Of a DNA stretch of 64,000 bases, positions 11,308 to 23,593 are shown piece by piece. The notes beneath the pieces were generated by a model, which saw only the letters and a program-made list of their open reading frames with translations, did not search any database and had not been told where the DNA came from. A program made the position numbers and the translations under genes. Within the stretch, counting starts at the first letter, position 1. The number at the start of each line of letters is the position of its first letter. The stretch comes from Cenococcum geophilum 1.58 (taxonomy: Eukaryota > Ascomycota > Dothideomycetes > Gloniales > Gloniaceae): positions 2,790,001-2,854,000 of the forward strand of contig KV748184.1 in NCBI GenBank assembly GCA_001692895.1, given 5' to 3'.

Positions 11308-12720
11308 ATGGAAACGGCAGAGGTGGAAGGAGGCTTAACGCGTTAATCGCGTTGGGAACGCGCCAAGACAACCAAGGCCCTTAAAAACGATAGTTACGAG
11401 AGCGATACAGAAGATACGGTTTATGTAGTAGCAGTAGCCCCTGGCGTACCACGACCAAAGCGCACGGGGAAAAAACTACGCCCTAAGAATTAAATAGGGT
11501 TAATAAGAAACCGCGTAATAGCTAAAAAGAGAATAGAGCAGCTGGTAATAATAGCTACTACGGTAAACTAATTAATAACTAAGAGGATAAATATAACATT
11601 AAATATGTAGATTAAGGTGCTAACTAACCTAGTTACGTTACTACTAGGGGTGTTAGAGCAGCAGAAAGAGGCATAAGCGAACTAAATTAAAGTTATTACC
11701 GAAATGTTTATAGAGCAGATTAACGCGCTTAGAGCTAAGGTTACGGAGAAGATGGAGGTAATCTAGACCTAATTATCAAACATTTAAGCACCACTAAGCG
11801 CGGCTCTGTTATACGCAGATATTGCCTATACGCCGCTAAGCAGTTAACTAAACAACCTAATGTCCTTCCCGTTAAGGAATACTATGCTATTAACTATTAC
11901 TAACACGCTATACTATATAGTTAATATATTTAGAGTTAAAGAGGAAAATAAGAACGAAGTATAACTGGGGGTAATTAGGTAAGCAATTAAAAGTAGTATA
12001 TATATAATAGAAGGCCACGAGAGCTAGCGCTGTATAGTAGTGATTAAAGACCCTAGGAACCCCGTACGTATTAGGATAACTTATAAAAATAATGCCGAGC
12101 TTTAATGTATAAAAGAAGCGGCTTAGAAGACCTTAGTACCTAGTGTTCGGGTACTACGAGACCAGCTCTACCTAGTAAAAATTAATAACGCTAATTAAAC
12201 AGCAGTTCTTAACTAGGAAGGAAAGATTTAAAATAAAGTAGTAGAGGTACTAGGAAAAGAGAATAATGTATATATAGCCTAGATAGAGTGGCTTAGTAGA
12301 AAAGATATAGGAAAGGTATATAGTTTAATAGTAGTATACGTTACTAAAAGCAGTGAGGCAGCACGGTTGCTATAGGACTAATACTTTTATATCGCAGGGG
12401 AATCAGCCTACGTTAGAACCTATAAACCTAAAAGTGGCCTAATATAATGCTACTGGTATTAGATACTAGGACATAAAGCTTTTATATATATAAGACCGCA
12501 AGTATATACTAGATGCGCTTAAGAAGGATATTATTATAACGACTGCTAAGGATAGATTTTAAAATGTATACCATGCAGAGGACCACATAAATTATTTAGT
12601 AAAAATTACTAAGTGCTTTATCCTACCCGCTATATATAAGACACTTTAGGTACTTTAACTAAATATTTAAAAATAGAGTATAGTATAGTAGAGCCTAATA
12701 AACGATAAATAACTAAAAGA
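11308..12720 (+). pseudogene. LINE ORF1 (gag-like nucleic-acid-binding protein), degraded
   Basis: An ATG at 11308 opens a frame starting METAEVEGG with a stop after a few codons. Downstream, reading through stops, is a basic and helical region. A series of CCHC-type zinc knuckles (CYWY...GHKAF, then CTRCAQEGYYYNDC, then CIPCRGPHKLFS) lies at about 12449-12604. This is the standard RNA-binding ORF1 of Tad/I-type LINEs. RIP stops make it non-functional. Confidence 0.75.
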
Positions 12721-14656
12721 CTTTGGAGTGTTAGCAATATTAGAGCTATACGCATAGAAAACGAATAATATAGTTATAACTATCCCTATAGGACACTTAA
12801 ATTGGACTAAGGTAATACCTATAGTCTAGCGCAAAGAGAGGTAGGCGGTATAGAGCATGTTATAGATTTAAAAAGACATTAAGGCCGAATAGGTACTAGT
12901 ACAATCAGTAAATCTTACCGCGGTAGTGCTGTGCCTTCCCGACTAATTAGTACTAGTAGTATTAGTATATATTAAGGGAAAGAATATAGAGGCACTATAG
13001 GATATAACTAGCAAACTATACTAATTAATCTAGGAAATATAGAATAAGATAGGGATATAAACTGATATAATACTTATAGAAGACTTTAATCGGCACGACT
13101 AGCTATAGGGAGGAAATGACATCTTGCTAGCAAGATAGGGAGAAGCCGACCCGATTATTGACCTTATAGGAGATTACTCCCTACGTAGCCTGCTGCCTAG
13201 GGGTACAAAAATATAGTAAAATGGTAACTGTAAGACAATAATTAACCTAATCCTAGCATTAGACGAGCTAGTATCTATAATAGTAAAGTGTATAGTATAT
13301 GGGACAGAACACGGATCTAATTATAGGGTAATTAAGACAATATTTAATATTATGGTCCCTAAACGCGCTATAGAACAGAGAATGCTCTTTAAAAACGCAC
13401 TATAGAATAAAATTAGAAATAGGATTGCTACTACCCTCTATATAATCCTAGTAGGCGGTAGAGTATAGTAGTAAACAGACCGGCTTATAGATATAGTACT
13501 AGAGGTAGTATATATATTAACTCTAAAAGCTAAACCGTCACTATATATAAAAAGGTAGTAGACAACAGACCTTATAAAGCTTTGCTGGGTATATACTTAC
13601 TAAAGGAACTAGGTAAAGAACTAATGCTAAGCGGGTTAGATGTTATTAGAACTAAAGTAATAAGTAAAGAAGGCCTTAAAGGAATACTATAATATAATAC
13701 GGAAACAGAAAAGGACACACTAGAATAACTTTCTGGCTAATAATGTAAATATTTAGCAAGTAGTAAAATACCTTAACCTAAGCGGCAACTTAGCGTTTAA
13801 TAAGATACTACCGCTAGTAAAAATAAATGGATCTACTATAGAAGGAAAAGATAAGTAAGCAGCGGAGCTGTTAACTATATTCTTTCCCCCGCTGTTAGTA
13901 GGAATAGAGGACAAGGGCCCACAGCCCCAATAAACGCTAACACTAATGCCGCGTCTTATAATAGAAGAGGTAAAACAGAAGATATTTGCAGTAAAGCCAT
14001 AGAAAGCACTAGGGGACGACGGCCTACTAGCGATAGTATAGAGGCAGATATGGCTAGTAATAAAAGATAGGGTCCTGTTCCTCTTTTAGACCTTATTAAA
14101 TAAGAGTAACCTTCCTAGCTAATAGAGAAATGCTAAGATTATACCGCTTAAGAAGCTAAATAAAGGAGACTATATAAAGGTAAGGGCATAGAGGCCTATT
14201 TTTTTACTTTCTACGTTAGGCAAGATACTGGAGTCTATAGTTGCCGAGAGAATATCGCACGCGGTAGAAACCTTTGGACTACTACCTATAAATTACTTTA
14301 GGGTAAGAAAAAAGCGCTCTACTAAATAGGCGCTGCTGCTATTATAAGAATATATATATAACGCATAGAGGTCTAGGAAGATGCTTAGCCTTATTAGCTT
14401 TAATATAAAAGGGGTATATAACAGAGTATATAAAGAGAGGCTATTATAGAGGCTTATAGCAAGAGGTATACCACCAGTACTAGTGCGGTGGATTAATATA
14501 TTCTACTCTAATTATATAGCAACTATCTTAGTTAACGGCCATACCTCTAACCAGCAATAGTTACTATAAGTAGGACTACCGTAAGGATCGCTACTCTCAC
14601 TAATACTGTTCCTCTTTTTTAACGCTGACCTAGTCTAGCACCGGCTTAATGCAAAT
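12720..14656 (+). pseudogene. LINE ORF2 part A: endonuclease and N-terminal half of reverse transcriptase
   Basis: Endonuclease remains include a C-terminal GTEHGSNYR motif near 13300. The reverse transcriptase begins near 14010 with a GDDGLLA block, followed by NAKIIPLKK, the RPIFLLSTLGKILE stretch, FNIKGVYN and a GLP-GSLLS-ILF block just before 14620. The frame stops at 14656 where the LTR retrotransposon is inserted, a few codons before the catalytic Asp-Asp motif. Confidence 0.85.
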
Positions 14657-15079
14657 TGTTACGGACGCTTTAAGTACGATGTTATAACTACTTAGAGAAG
14701 AGTCGGAAGCAGCCCGTTAGATAAACGAGGCACGGTCTAGGATGGAACCCGTAGAGCTATGTGACGAGGAATGGTAACCAAGGTCACATAATAAGGAACG
14801 TAGGAACGTCGGAATATCGCTATGTTGCTATAGAGCGACAGAGCGACAGAGCGACGGAACGAAGGGATTTCTTAGGAGTTCGGTTGTGTATTTAAAGGAC
14901 CACGTTCCCTACTTAGATAGTTCTCTTTTTGTAGTAATTCTTAGAATATAATTAGAGTTAATCTATTAGGCAACCACTCCACCAGTTATTATTACGTTGT
15001 TAACTTTTATACTTACATTTCCTATACACCTAGCCTATTAACGAGCCTATTGTAGTTCTTGCTATAAGGTTCCGTTATA
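14657..15079 (+). repeat. 5' LTR of the chromovirus
   Basis: The LTR is 423 bp, TGTTACGG...GTTATA. It contains a GAGCGACA tandem near 14833-14856. It retains more C and G than the 3' LTR over its first half, while the second halves are almost identical. Confidence 0.93.
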
Positions 15080-15123
15080 TAATTACTACCTAGTTACGGT
15101 ATTAATATAAAAAGTTAAATAAC

Positions 15124-16230
15124 ATGCCACTAAAAGCAGCCACTATAATACTATTAATGGCAGCAACTACTTTAGGGACAGGAGGTAATACTAGTATAGC
15201 GGATACTAACTTATAGCAACCTATAACGGTCGGACAGCTATAGGAAATAGTTAACTAGCTAACAGCTAATAATATAGTGTTAGAAGAAAGACTTAATAGG
15301 ATAGAAGCAGCGAAGATTAAGCTACTATTAATTAAGAGATTTATAGGAGAGAGGTTAAAGCTTAAAGGATTTCTTACGCAGATGCACTTTAAGGTCTTAT
15401 AAAAGGGAGCAAAGTTACCTATACCTGTGGATTGGATAGCCTACGCAGGACTATTCTTATTAGGAAAAGCACTTAAGTAGTTTAAACCTTACCTTATGGA
15501 GATATAGGTAAACGGAATAACGACCACTAACTAAGACGTGCGATTTATGTTCTTAAGTTAGGAAGGATTTATAGAACGACTTATGCAGATATTTAGAGAC
15601 CCAGAAGAAATAACTATAGCGGAAAGAAAACTCTAGAACCTTATATAACGAACTTTAGTAATTAAGTATACGATATAGTTCTAGATACTAGTAATATAAG
15701 TAGAGTAGAATAATAGGGCGCTTATAGCATAGTATAAACAGGGACTTAAGGCTAAAGTTTAGGACGTAATTATCCTAATAGAAGATGCAGACACCCTAAG
15801 GAAACTAATAAATTAGTTAATTAAGATTAATAATTGGATCTACTAAAGGGAATAGGCTAAGAAGGGCTAGGATAAAGTTTTATAGTTATATAAGGCGCAG
15901 AGTACGCAATAATAAAAGCTAAGTTAGAAACTATAGTATGGCGCAGAGCTAATGGACCTAAGTAGTACTAAAGAAGCCTATAAGAGATAGAGTAAACTAT
16001 AAAAACCTAGAGGGCAAGGATTAAGTAATTAAAGGTCTAAGGAGTAGAGGCTAAATTAGGGATCTTAATAGTAGAAGATATTTAGGCGGACTCTATAGTA
16101 AGAGAAATAGTTTAAAGAAGGAGCTTGCATAAATTACGGAAAATAGGGTTATTACGTTAGAGACTGTAAAAGTGGGCAGAGTTACTATATAGTAAAGGGT
16201 ATAAAACTAGTAGACGATATATATGTATAG
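15124..16230 (+). pseudogene. Chromovirus gag, degraded
   Basis: The frame starts at ATG 15124 (MPLKAATI). A retrotransposon gag region is recognisable at about 15360-15840. A single CCHC-like zinc knuckle (CINYGK-GYYVRDC, its second Cys changed) is near 16135. Stops are mainly TAG. The product would be the capsid/nucleocapsid protein. Confidence 0.75.
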
Positions 16231-18180
16231 AGGGATAATAATGTGCTATAAGGAATAAAAGAATATTTAATTAGAAGTTTTATGTTTTGTTATAATAATA
16301 TATACCAAATTTATAAGGACGCTAAGTACGGCGTAAGCTATTAGCTATAAGAGCCAGCACCTATAGGATGTAGAGGAACCAATAAACCAGTTCGCAGATT
16401 GGATATTAAGGACGATAAATTTAACCTAAGCGAAATATTCCGTGATGATAAGGCAATAAGGGCCGCTTATTAGGAGTAAGTAGACCTTAGAGATATTATA
16501 CTAAAAGTAGAGGATAATTCCATTATAGAATAAGGAACATTAGTAGGGATTAAAACCCTACTAGATACAATATCTATCGCTTTGTGAGACGTAAGAGAAG
16601 TAGGACAGCGAACTACTTCGGTACTTAATAAAGGTAAAAGGCTAAAGGCTTAAGATTCTTAAGATAAGATAAGAGATAACTAAGATTCTTAAGATAAGAT
16701 AAGGTAAGCTTAAGGACCTATAATGGACAGAAACTAATAAAGTAGAGTAATGGCTTAGTTTAAAGATATACAAATAAGCTTAGGATAAGAATTCCTAACG
16801 GTATAAGATTCTTAAGACAAGATAAGTGAGATCTAGGACTCTTAAGACAAGACGAGGACACTAGTTAAGCCTAGTTAAACTAAGGTAGGGGCTAAGCTTA
16901 AGTTAGAAGTAAGCTTAGGATTAAAGAACCTAAGGGGTTAAGAATTTAGAGTGTAAATTAGAACACCTATAAATAAGAGGCTAGGAGCTTCTTTATAGAT
17001 TAAAGAATCTACAGCGTAAATAGTGATTAGGCTAGGAGACAGATATATAGACCTAGAAGACTTACTAGGGAAATATAGTGCTCAGCCTAAAGATCGAAAA
17101 GTTAATACTAAAATCAAGAAGTAAGACGACTTTAAGAATTAGAGCGTAAGGCGTAAACTAAAAGAAACTATAGAAGAGTTTAGGTAAAGAATTATTATAT
17201 AGCAAGAATAGAAACTAGATAAGAGATTTAGTATATTGGGATATATAAGGGACAGAGCACTAGTATAAAGAATTACTAATAGGCTAAGAGTAGGTATATT
17301 AAGAGCTAAGTGGCTTATCAAACTAGAATAAGAAGAGGATTTAGGGATTTCTACTAGGTTTAAGGAACGACATACTAAAGGCTGTTATAACATAGTAATA
17401 AAGAGATATTTCCTTACGGACAGACTATATATACTTAAGCAGCTGTATTAAAAGTGGTATAGATAACGACATAATAATAAGTGGGAAGATTTCTATATGT
17501 AGTTAGACGAGAAAGTTATTTAAAACCACCCGATTATAGAGAAGGCTATAACTTATATTAAGGGGGCCTTAATTATAATATTAAAGGATCTAGAGGAACG
17601 TTTAGAGGACTAGAGAAGTAAGAGGCGCATCTTAGTACCTGTAAATAAAGTCGCAACGTTTAGATTAGTATAATAAAGGTTTAAACTTAGGGATAAAGAC
17701 GAGCTAAGAGTTAACCTAAAGCACCTAGTATACTACACAATATTATAGATTACGTGCGTAAATAATATATACGAAATATATAAAAATCCAAAAGAAAAGA
17801 ATTGGAAATACCCTATAAGGATGTACTGGATAATAGATAAGTAATAGTATAGGAATGCTAAATATATATATAGATGGCATCCAACAGAGGTCTAAGAGGA
17901 AGGAAGTTTAGTACTTTAACTAGGAAGATTCCTTATAGAAGAATGCTTAAACGGATAATAGTAGTAGGAATACCTAGAGAACACGTATCTATAGTATATT
18001 AAAGATAAAAAGCGAACTAGGTATTAGCTAAAGAACGAGCTAAGTGTACTAGAATTAAGCAGCTAATAGTTAGGAAAAGTAAAGGCCTACGGGACCAGAG
18101 GGAGCTAGTAGTAGAGCCTTAGACCCTTAAAGGAATTTAAGGACGACACCTAAATTTATAAGTTAATTAGTAAGATTAGC
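16231..18180 (+). pseudogene. Chromovirus linker between gag and protease, with DSQDKIR repeats
   Basis: About 650 codons of continuous coding-like sequence lie between the zinc knuckle and the protease. Near 16650-16860 the motif QDSQDKIR (Gln codons now TAG/TAA) occurs four times in two pairs. Further on the translation is rich in charged residues and hydrophobic heptads. I recognise no named domain. Most gypsy elements have a much shorter spacer, so this is an accessory segment of unknown role. Confidence 0.5.
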
Positions 18181-21100
18181 AGTTTAAAGCGCTAATAAAT
18201 AGTGGAGTAATAAGGAACTATATCTTACTAGTAGCAGTTAAGAGAATGGGACTACCTTATAGATAAAAGGAGTAACCTTACCTATTAGTTATAATTTTAG
18301 GAGATCTAATAACCTATAGAGGAGGGATTATTAATCTTAAAATAGGACCTATTTAAATAACTATTAAAGAGAGACAAATTAAGATGTCTTTTAATATCCT
18401 ACTATTAGGACGGGATGAGGTAGTATTAAATATGCCTTAGTTACAGGAATATAATCTAAGGATTAATTGGATTATAGGTTAGGTTAATATTAGAGATACT
18501 TAACGCTATAAAATGCGATAATAAGCTAAGTTGGTATAGTACTAAGTAGGAGCAACCTATAAAGAAACGGAAAAAGGACTAAGCTATATACTAAAGAGAT
18601 ACCATAAGTACGGTAAGAAACTATGGTTACTAGAGAGTAAAAAGCTGTTAGAATATATAGTATAGGACTATAAAATAGAGTTAGAACTAGGAATAAGTCT
18701 AAGGTTCTTTCTAATCTATAAGCTTACCAAAGAAGAAGGTAGAGTATTAAAAGAGTTTGTCTAAGAAAATCTATAAAAGGGATATATTAGACTATTACAG
18801 TTATTAACGGGTTATCCAGTACTGTTTATACTAAAGAAGAATAGTAAACTAAGGCTGTATATTAACTATAGATAGTTAAATAGCATTACTAGAAAGGATA
18901 GATATTCTTTACCTTTAATTAACAAAATCTAAGATAGGATAGGCAATGCGCAAATCTTTATAAAGATAGATTTAAAATAGGCGTACTATTAGATTAGGAT
19001 TAAGGAAGGCAATAAATAAAAGGTAGCCTTTAGGTCAAAGGAAGGACTATATAAACTATTAGTTATATAATTTGGGCTTATAAACGCACTAGTAATGTTC
19101 TAGAAGCGTATTAATAATGTATTAAGAGAATACTTAGATAAATTTGTTATAGTATATCTTAATGATATTATTATCTACTTAATGACTAAGGAAGAATATA
19201 GGGAATATGTTAAATAGGTCTTAAAGAGACTATAAAAAGAATAGATACTAATAGTAATTAAGAAATACGAGTTCTTTATTAGAAAGACCGATTTTGTTAA
19301 ATTTATTATTAAACTAGGCTAACTTAGTATAGATCTAAAGAAGATTAAGGCTATAGTAAATTGGTAGGAATTAGAGAACGTTATATAGTTAAAATCGTTT
19401 CTAGGGTTTTATAATTACTGTAGAAGGTTTATAGCGTAGTGGTTAAAAAATATTAAGCTATTTATATAGTTAATAAAGAAAGAAGAACTATGGGCATAGG
19501 AAGGGGAGTAAAGAGAACTCTTTAAGAAAGTTAAAGAGTTATTTACCTAGGAGCTAGTTCTTAAGATCTATTAACTAGGATTAGAGACGGTTGTAGAAAT
19601 AGATATATTAGACTATATATTAGGGGCGTACTTTATATAAAGGTATTAGGATAGATAGCACCTAGTAATATACTATAGTTGGAAGATAATACCACTAGAG
19701 TTAAACTATAACATCTATAACAAGGAGTTGTTAGGTATAGTTATAGCATTAAAGAAATAGAGAGCATTTTTATAAGGCACAGAAAAACTATTTATAGTTA
19801 AGACGGATTATAAAAACCTAATAGGATTTCTAATAATAAAGGAACTTAACTAAAGACAGGTTAGATGGGCAGAGATGCTTATAGAATACTATTTTAAGAT
19901 TTAGTATACTAAAGGTACAGACAATACGCGGGTAGATGCTCTGAGCCGTAAAGCTAAACTATAAAATAAGGGAAAGCCATTAGGGGCTTTATTACGAAAA
20001 GATACAGACGGATTAATTAGGTATAATTATCTAAAAATTATAGTAACTTAAGAAGATAATAAACTAGAGAAAGTCTACAAGACACTAAAAAGCTTTTAGG
20101 TATAAAGAATTCTAAAAGCATAGCTAAAAGATCTATAGACGGATATATACGAAAATTAAGAAGTAAAGTATATCCTAAGAAGCATAGTAGAGCAGTTTAT
20201 AAAGGACTTTTATAAGGGACTAACCTAAGGATATAATGGAGCTAAGAGCTTAGTGTTAAGACTCTAGGAGGAGTATATTATTGACGGAATCTAAAGGATA
20301 GCCAGAAAAATCACAAAAGAATATCTAGATTGCTAAAGGAATAAACTAATAAGGTATAAGCTATATAGGGGGCTATAACCTATTAAAATACCAGAGAGAC
20401 TATAGGAGGTCATATTATAGGACTTTATTATTAAGTTGCCAAAATTAAAAGATCCTATTACTAGACAAGATTATAACGCGATCTTAGTAATAGTAGATAA
20501 GCTTATAAAGTGGGGATACTTTATAGCATATACAGAAGAAATCTTAGTAAAAGATATTGCTAGAATCTACGTTAAAGAAGTGTTTATAAGATATGGAGCA
20601 CTAAGTAAGATTATATTAGATAGAGATCCAAGATTTATAGTAGTATTTTAGGAAGTATTTTTAGCGAAGTAAGGAGTTTAAGCAGCAACTTCTACCGCAT
20701 ATTATCTGCAGACAGACAGCCAAACGGAAAGGTTAAATTAGACGCTAGAGTAGTATCTAAGGCATTATGTCAATTATGTATAGAATAATTAGGTATTATT
20801 ATTACTAGTTATATAGTTCGCATATAATACAACACCTTAAAAAGGGATAGGTATATTACTATTTAAGGTAAATTATGGATATAAGCCAAGAACATTGTTA
20901 TTACTACGGTAAGCGAAGAAAACGAGTAGCATAGCTAAAGAGAGAATAAAGATATTAATAAATCTTTATATAGACCTTATAGAATTAGTAAAGAAAGTAT
21001 AAAAGAAAATAAAAAGGTATTATAATGCTAAGAAATCTAAGGGACCAGATCTTAAGGAGGGAGATAAAGTGTGGCTACTATATAAAAATTTTAAGAGTTA

Positions 21101-21445
21101 ATAACTAAGTAAGAAATTGGACTACGTTAGACTAGGACCTTTTAAAATTAAGAAAAGAATTTCACTAGTTACGTTTAAGTTAAACCTACCAGCCAAAATA
21201 AAGATCTACCCTATATAGTATATCGCAATACTAAAGCTAGTACACGGAAATATTAAGCTACTAGTTTATAAAGCAGATATATATAGAGGATAAGAAGAAA
21301 ATAAATAGTAAGTTTTAAAGATCGTTAATTATAAGGACATTAATAACGAAATATAGTACGAGGTTAAGTGAATAGGCTATACTAAGACTACCTAGGAGCT
21401 ACTAGAGAATTTAAGGAACGCTATAGGAAAGGTATAGGAGTATTA
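18181..21445 (+). pseudogene. Chromovirus pol: protease, RT, RNase H, integrase, chromodomain
   Basis: A protease-like N-SGVIRNYI is near 18196. The RT runs from about 18830, and its catalytic box reads VYLNDIIIY near 19153, where the first Asp has become Asn by a RIP-type transition. RNase H with LELNYNIYNKELLGI is near 19700. The integrase carries ILDRDPRF near 20618 and TDSQTERLN near 20710. A chromodomain with YEVK-IGYTKTT is at about 21359-21395. The polyprotein is broken by many TAG stops. These segments together make the family assignment firm. Confidence 0.9.
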
Positions 21446-21469
21446 GAAGAAAATAGGTTAGGGAGTATT

Positions 21470-22018
21470 AAGGGTAATAACTCGCCAAAGAACGAAACAG
21501 TTAAGGGGGACTTAGAAGAATTAACCGCCAACGTATTTAACTCTGTTTCCTTCTCTATTAGAATAGAACCCGTTTTAGCCTCCTCCGCCTTAAGTTTAGT
21601 AAGACCCTATTTAACTAAATAAAACTTATAAGAATAAACTTTCTTATACACCTTCTTAAGACAATGGAGATAAGCGTAAGCTGCTACACAAGCCTTATAA
21701 ACGCAGGTCTCCTTAGCAAGAATTTAATCTTCCTTAGTATAAAGACAACGGAGCTTATTAAGGGCGCTTAACAACTCATTATTAAGTTTTACAGCAGCCA
21801 ATTAAACTTAAAACCCTAAGATAAATTAATTGAGGGATAAGGCGACTCTTTAAAATAATTAAGCGCGTATATTTAGCATTAGATATAGATTAAACATCGC
21901 AGGACAATTGCATATTCGCTTACGTACACTCAGCGCAGAAAGAAGGCTGGCAACTAAAGGGAGCCACGATTATAACATACACTAACTTCTTCTCTGCATA
22001 ACGAGAATAGGAAGGCAT
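21470..22018 (-). pseudogene. Antisense ORF in the chromovirus, between chromodomain and 3' LTR
   Basis: On the minus strand an ATG at 22018 opens MPSYSRYAEKKLVYVIIV followed by a Cys cluster (C-QPSFCAEC). After one shift of frame, a run of about 110 codons follows with only two RIP-type stops. It includes KLNNELLSALNKLRCLYTKE and KACVAAYAYLHCLKKVYKKV, so it is helical and probably coiled-coil. Open frames this long do not survive by chance in RIP-treated DNA, so it was a gene of the element. Function unknown. Confidence 0.6.
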
Positions 22019-22195
22019 AACCTTACCCAATAACTAGATTAGTAAAATAGTATAAGCATAATAAACGGATATAGCTAAAGGAGGCATATTAAGAAATAAA
22101 GAAAATTAAATTAATAATTAGGACATTATACCTCTAGTAAGTAACTTAGAGATGCTAGATATCTTTAAGGACAAAGATAAAAAGGAGGGAGATAG

Positions 22196-22618
22196 TGTTA
22201 CAGACGCTTTAAGTACAATATTATAACTACTTAGAGAAAAGTTAGAAGCAGCCTATTAGATAAATAAGGTATAGTCTAGGATAGAACCCATAAAGCTATA
22301 TAACGAGGAATAATAACTAAGGTTATATAATAAGGAACGTAGAAACATTAAAACGTTGCTACGTTGCTATAGAGCGACAAAGCAATAGAGCAACGGAGTA
22401 AAGGGATTTCTTAAGAGTTCGGTTGTGTATTTAAAGGACCACGTTCCCTACTTAGATAGTTCTCTCTTTGTAGTAATTCTTAGAATACAATTAGAGTTAA
22501 TCTATTAGGCAACCACTCCACTAGTTATTATTACGTTGTTAACTTTTATACTTATATTTCTTATATACCTAGCCTATTAACGAGCCTATTGTAGTTCTTG
22601 CTATAAGGTTCCGTTATA
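22196..22618 (+). repeat. 3' LTR of the chromovirus
   Basis: The LTR is 423 bp, matching the 5' LTR end to end. It carries extra C-to-T and G-to-A changes in its first ~200 bp (for example GTACAATA against GTACGATG). Confidence 0.93.
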
Positions 22619-22811
22619 TAAATAGAGGCTTAATAGCGTTTATAGACGACTATAATGTATAGGTTATAGGACTATTAGTAGCAGCAAACTATAAAGGTAT
22701 TTAGGCTATTATTAATAGAGTAATAAACTAGGAGAAACGAAGCGGCGCAATGTTTAAAGGAGAAAAGACTATATTAGTGCACTTTATGAGAAACACGGAG
22801 CGGACTAATAC
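22619..22811 (+). pseudogene. LINE ORF2 part B: RT catalytic motif fragment
   Basis: Directly after the LTR target duplication the LINE frame resumes with LIAFIDDYNV, the FxDD catalytic box of the reverse transcriptase. It runs to LVHFMRNTERTNT, where the hAT-type MITE is inserted. The piece proves that part A and this piece were one gene. Confidence 0.88.
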
Positions 22812-23593
22812 CAGTAATATTACTAGTTAGGTTACTTTATTAGATCGGTTCGGTTATACCAAAATTTAAATCCTAACTAGTTAGACGATTTTATTGGCTT
22901 AATCTAGATCGGTTCTAAAGCTTTAGCGATAACTAGGTAACTAGGAACTAGTAAGGCCTTAGTAGTAAAGATTTAGGTAAGGGCGAACGTTACCTAAGGG
23001 AGCTAAGCCTCGTCTATTGGCTTAAAATTGCCGTATAGCAATGCCCGAGTTAATCCGTTTGAGGCTTTATAGATAACTAGATTAATTAGATGTAGTTAAT
23101 TTAATAGAGTTAATAAAGTTAAGGTGGTTATTCCTAACCGCGTTATCCCTATCACGTCGCCTATATTACGTCGCCTATAACGCGTCGCCTTTATTATTAC
23201 TACCCTTATTACTACCCTCATCGCGTTACCCTTATTACTGCCCATATACTGCCCTTATTGTTTTATAATTAACAACTAATCGTCGTTTAACACCATGCCA
23301 AGACTTGTAATAGTAAGTACGACGTTCTAATTTGCTTATTAATCGCTAATATTACTGCTGACGTCCTGCAAGCTTTATAGGATCTCTATATACTATTTTA
23401 TTACTTTATATAACTCCTCCGTACCTTCCTTAAGCACCTTTATCGCTTTATACACTATATTACTCTAAAATCTATATATTTTATCCGGTTAATCTGGTTT
23501 AACCAGTTATATAACCGGTTAGTAGCCTAAATCCAAATTTTGGATCGGTTTTAGCCTTATTTTTATAACCTAACCTAACCGCTAACATTACTA
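22812..23593. mobile_element. Non-autonomous hAT-type element (782 bp), RIP-mutated
   Basis: The target duplication ACTAATAC is exact at 22804-22811 and 23594-23601 (8 bp, as for hAT). The ends CAGTAATATTAC and, inverted, TAGTAATGTTAG form about 22 bp of terminal inverted repeat differing only at a few positions, mostly transitions. No transposase is recognisable inside. Repeated CGTCGCCTAT and TTATTACTACCC units occur in the middle (about 23150-23260). Excision of the element with one duplication copy restores the LINE reading frame exactly. Confidence 0.88.

Larger units (their letters stand above)
14657..22618 (+). mobile_element. Ty3/gypsy chromovirus, near full length, RIP-mutated, nested in the LINE
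   Basis: Two 423-bp LTRs (14657-15079 and 22196-22618) start TGTTAC and end GTTATA, which is GTTACA with a RIP transition. The target duplication is CAAAT (14652-14656) and TAAAT (22619-22623), one RIP transition apart. The interior (7.1 kb) encodes gag, protease, reverse transcriptase, RNase H, integrase and a chromodomain in sense, plus an antisense frame before the 3' LTR. The order RT-RNase H-integrase-chromodomain identifies a chromovirus. No intact frame remains. Confidence 0.93.
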
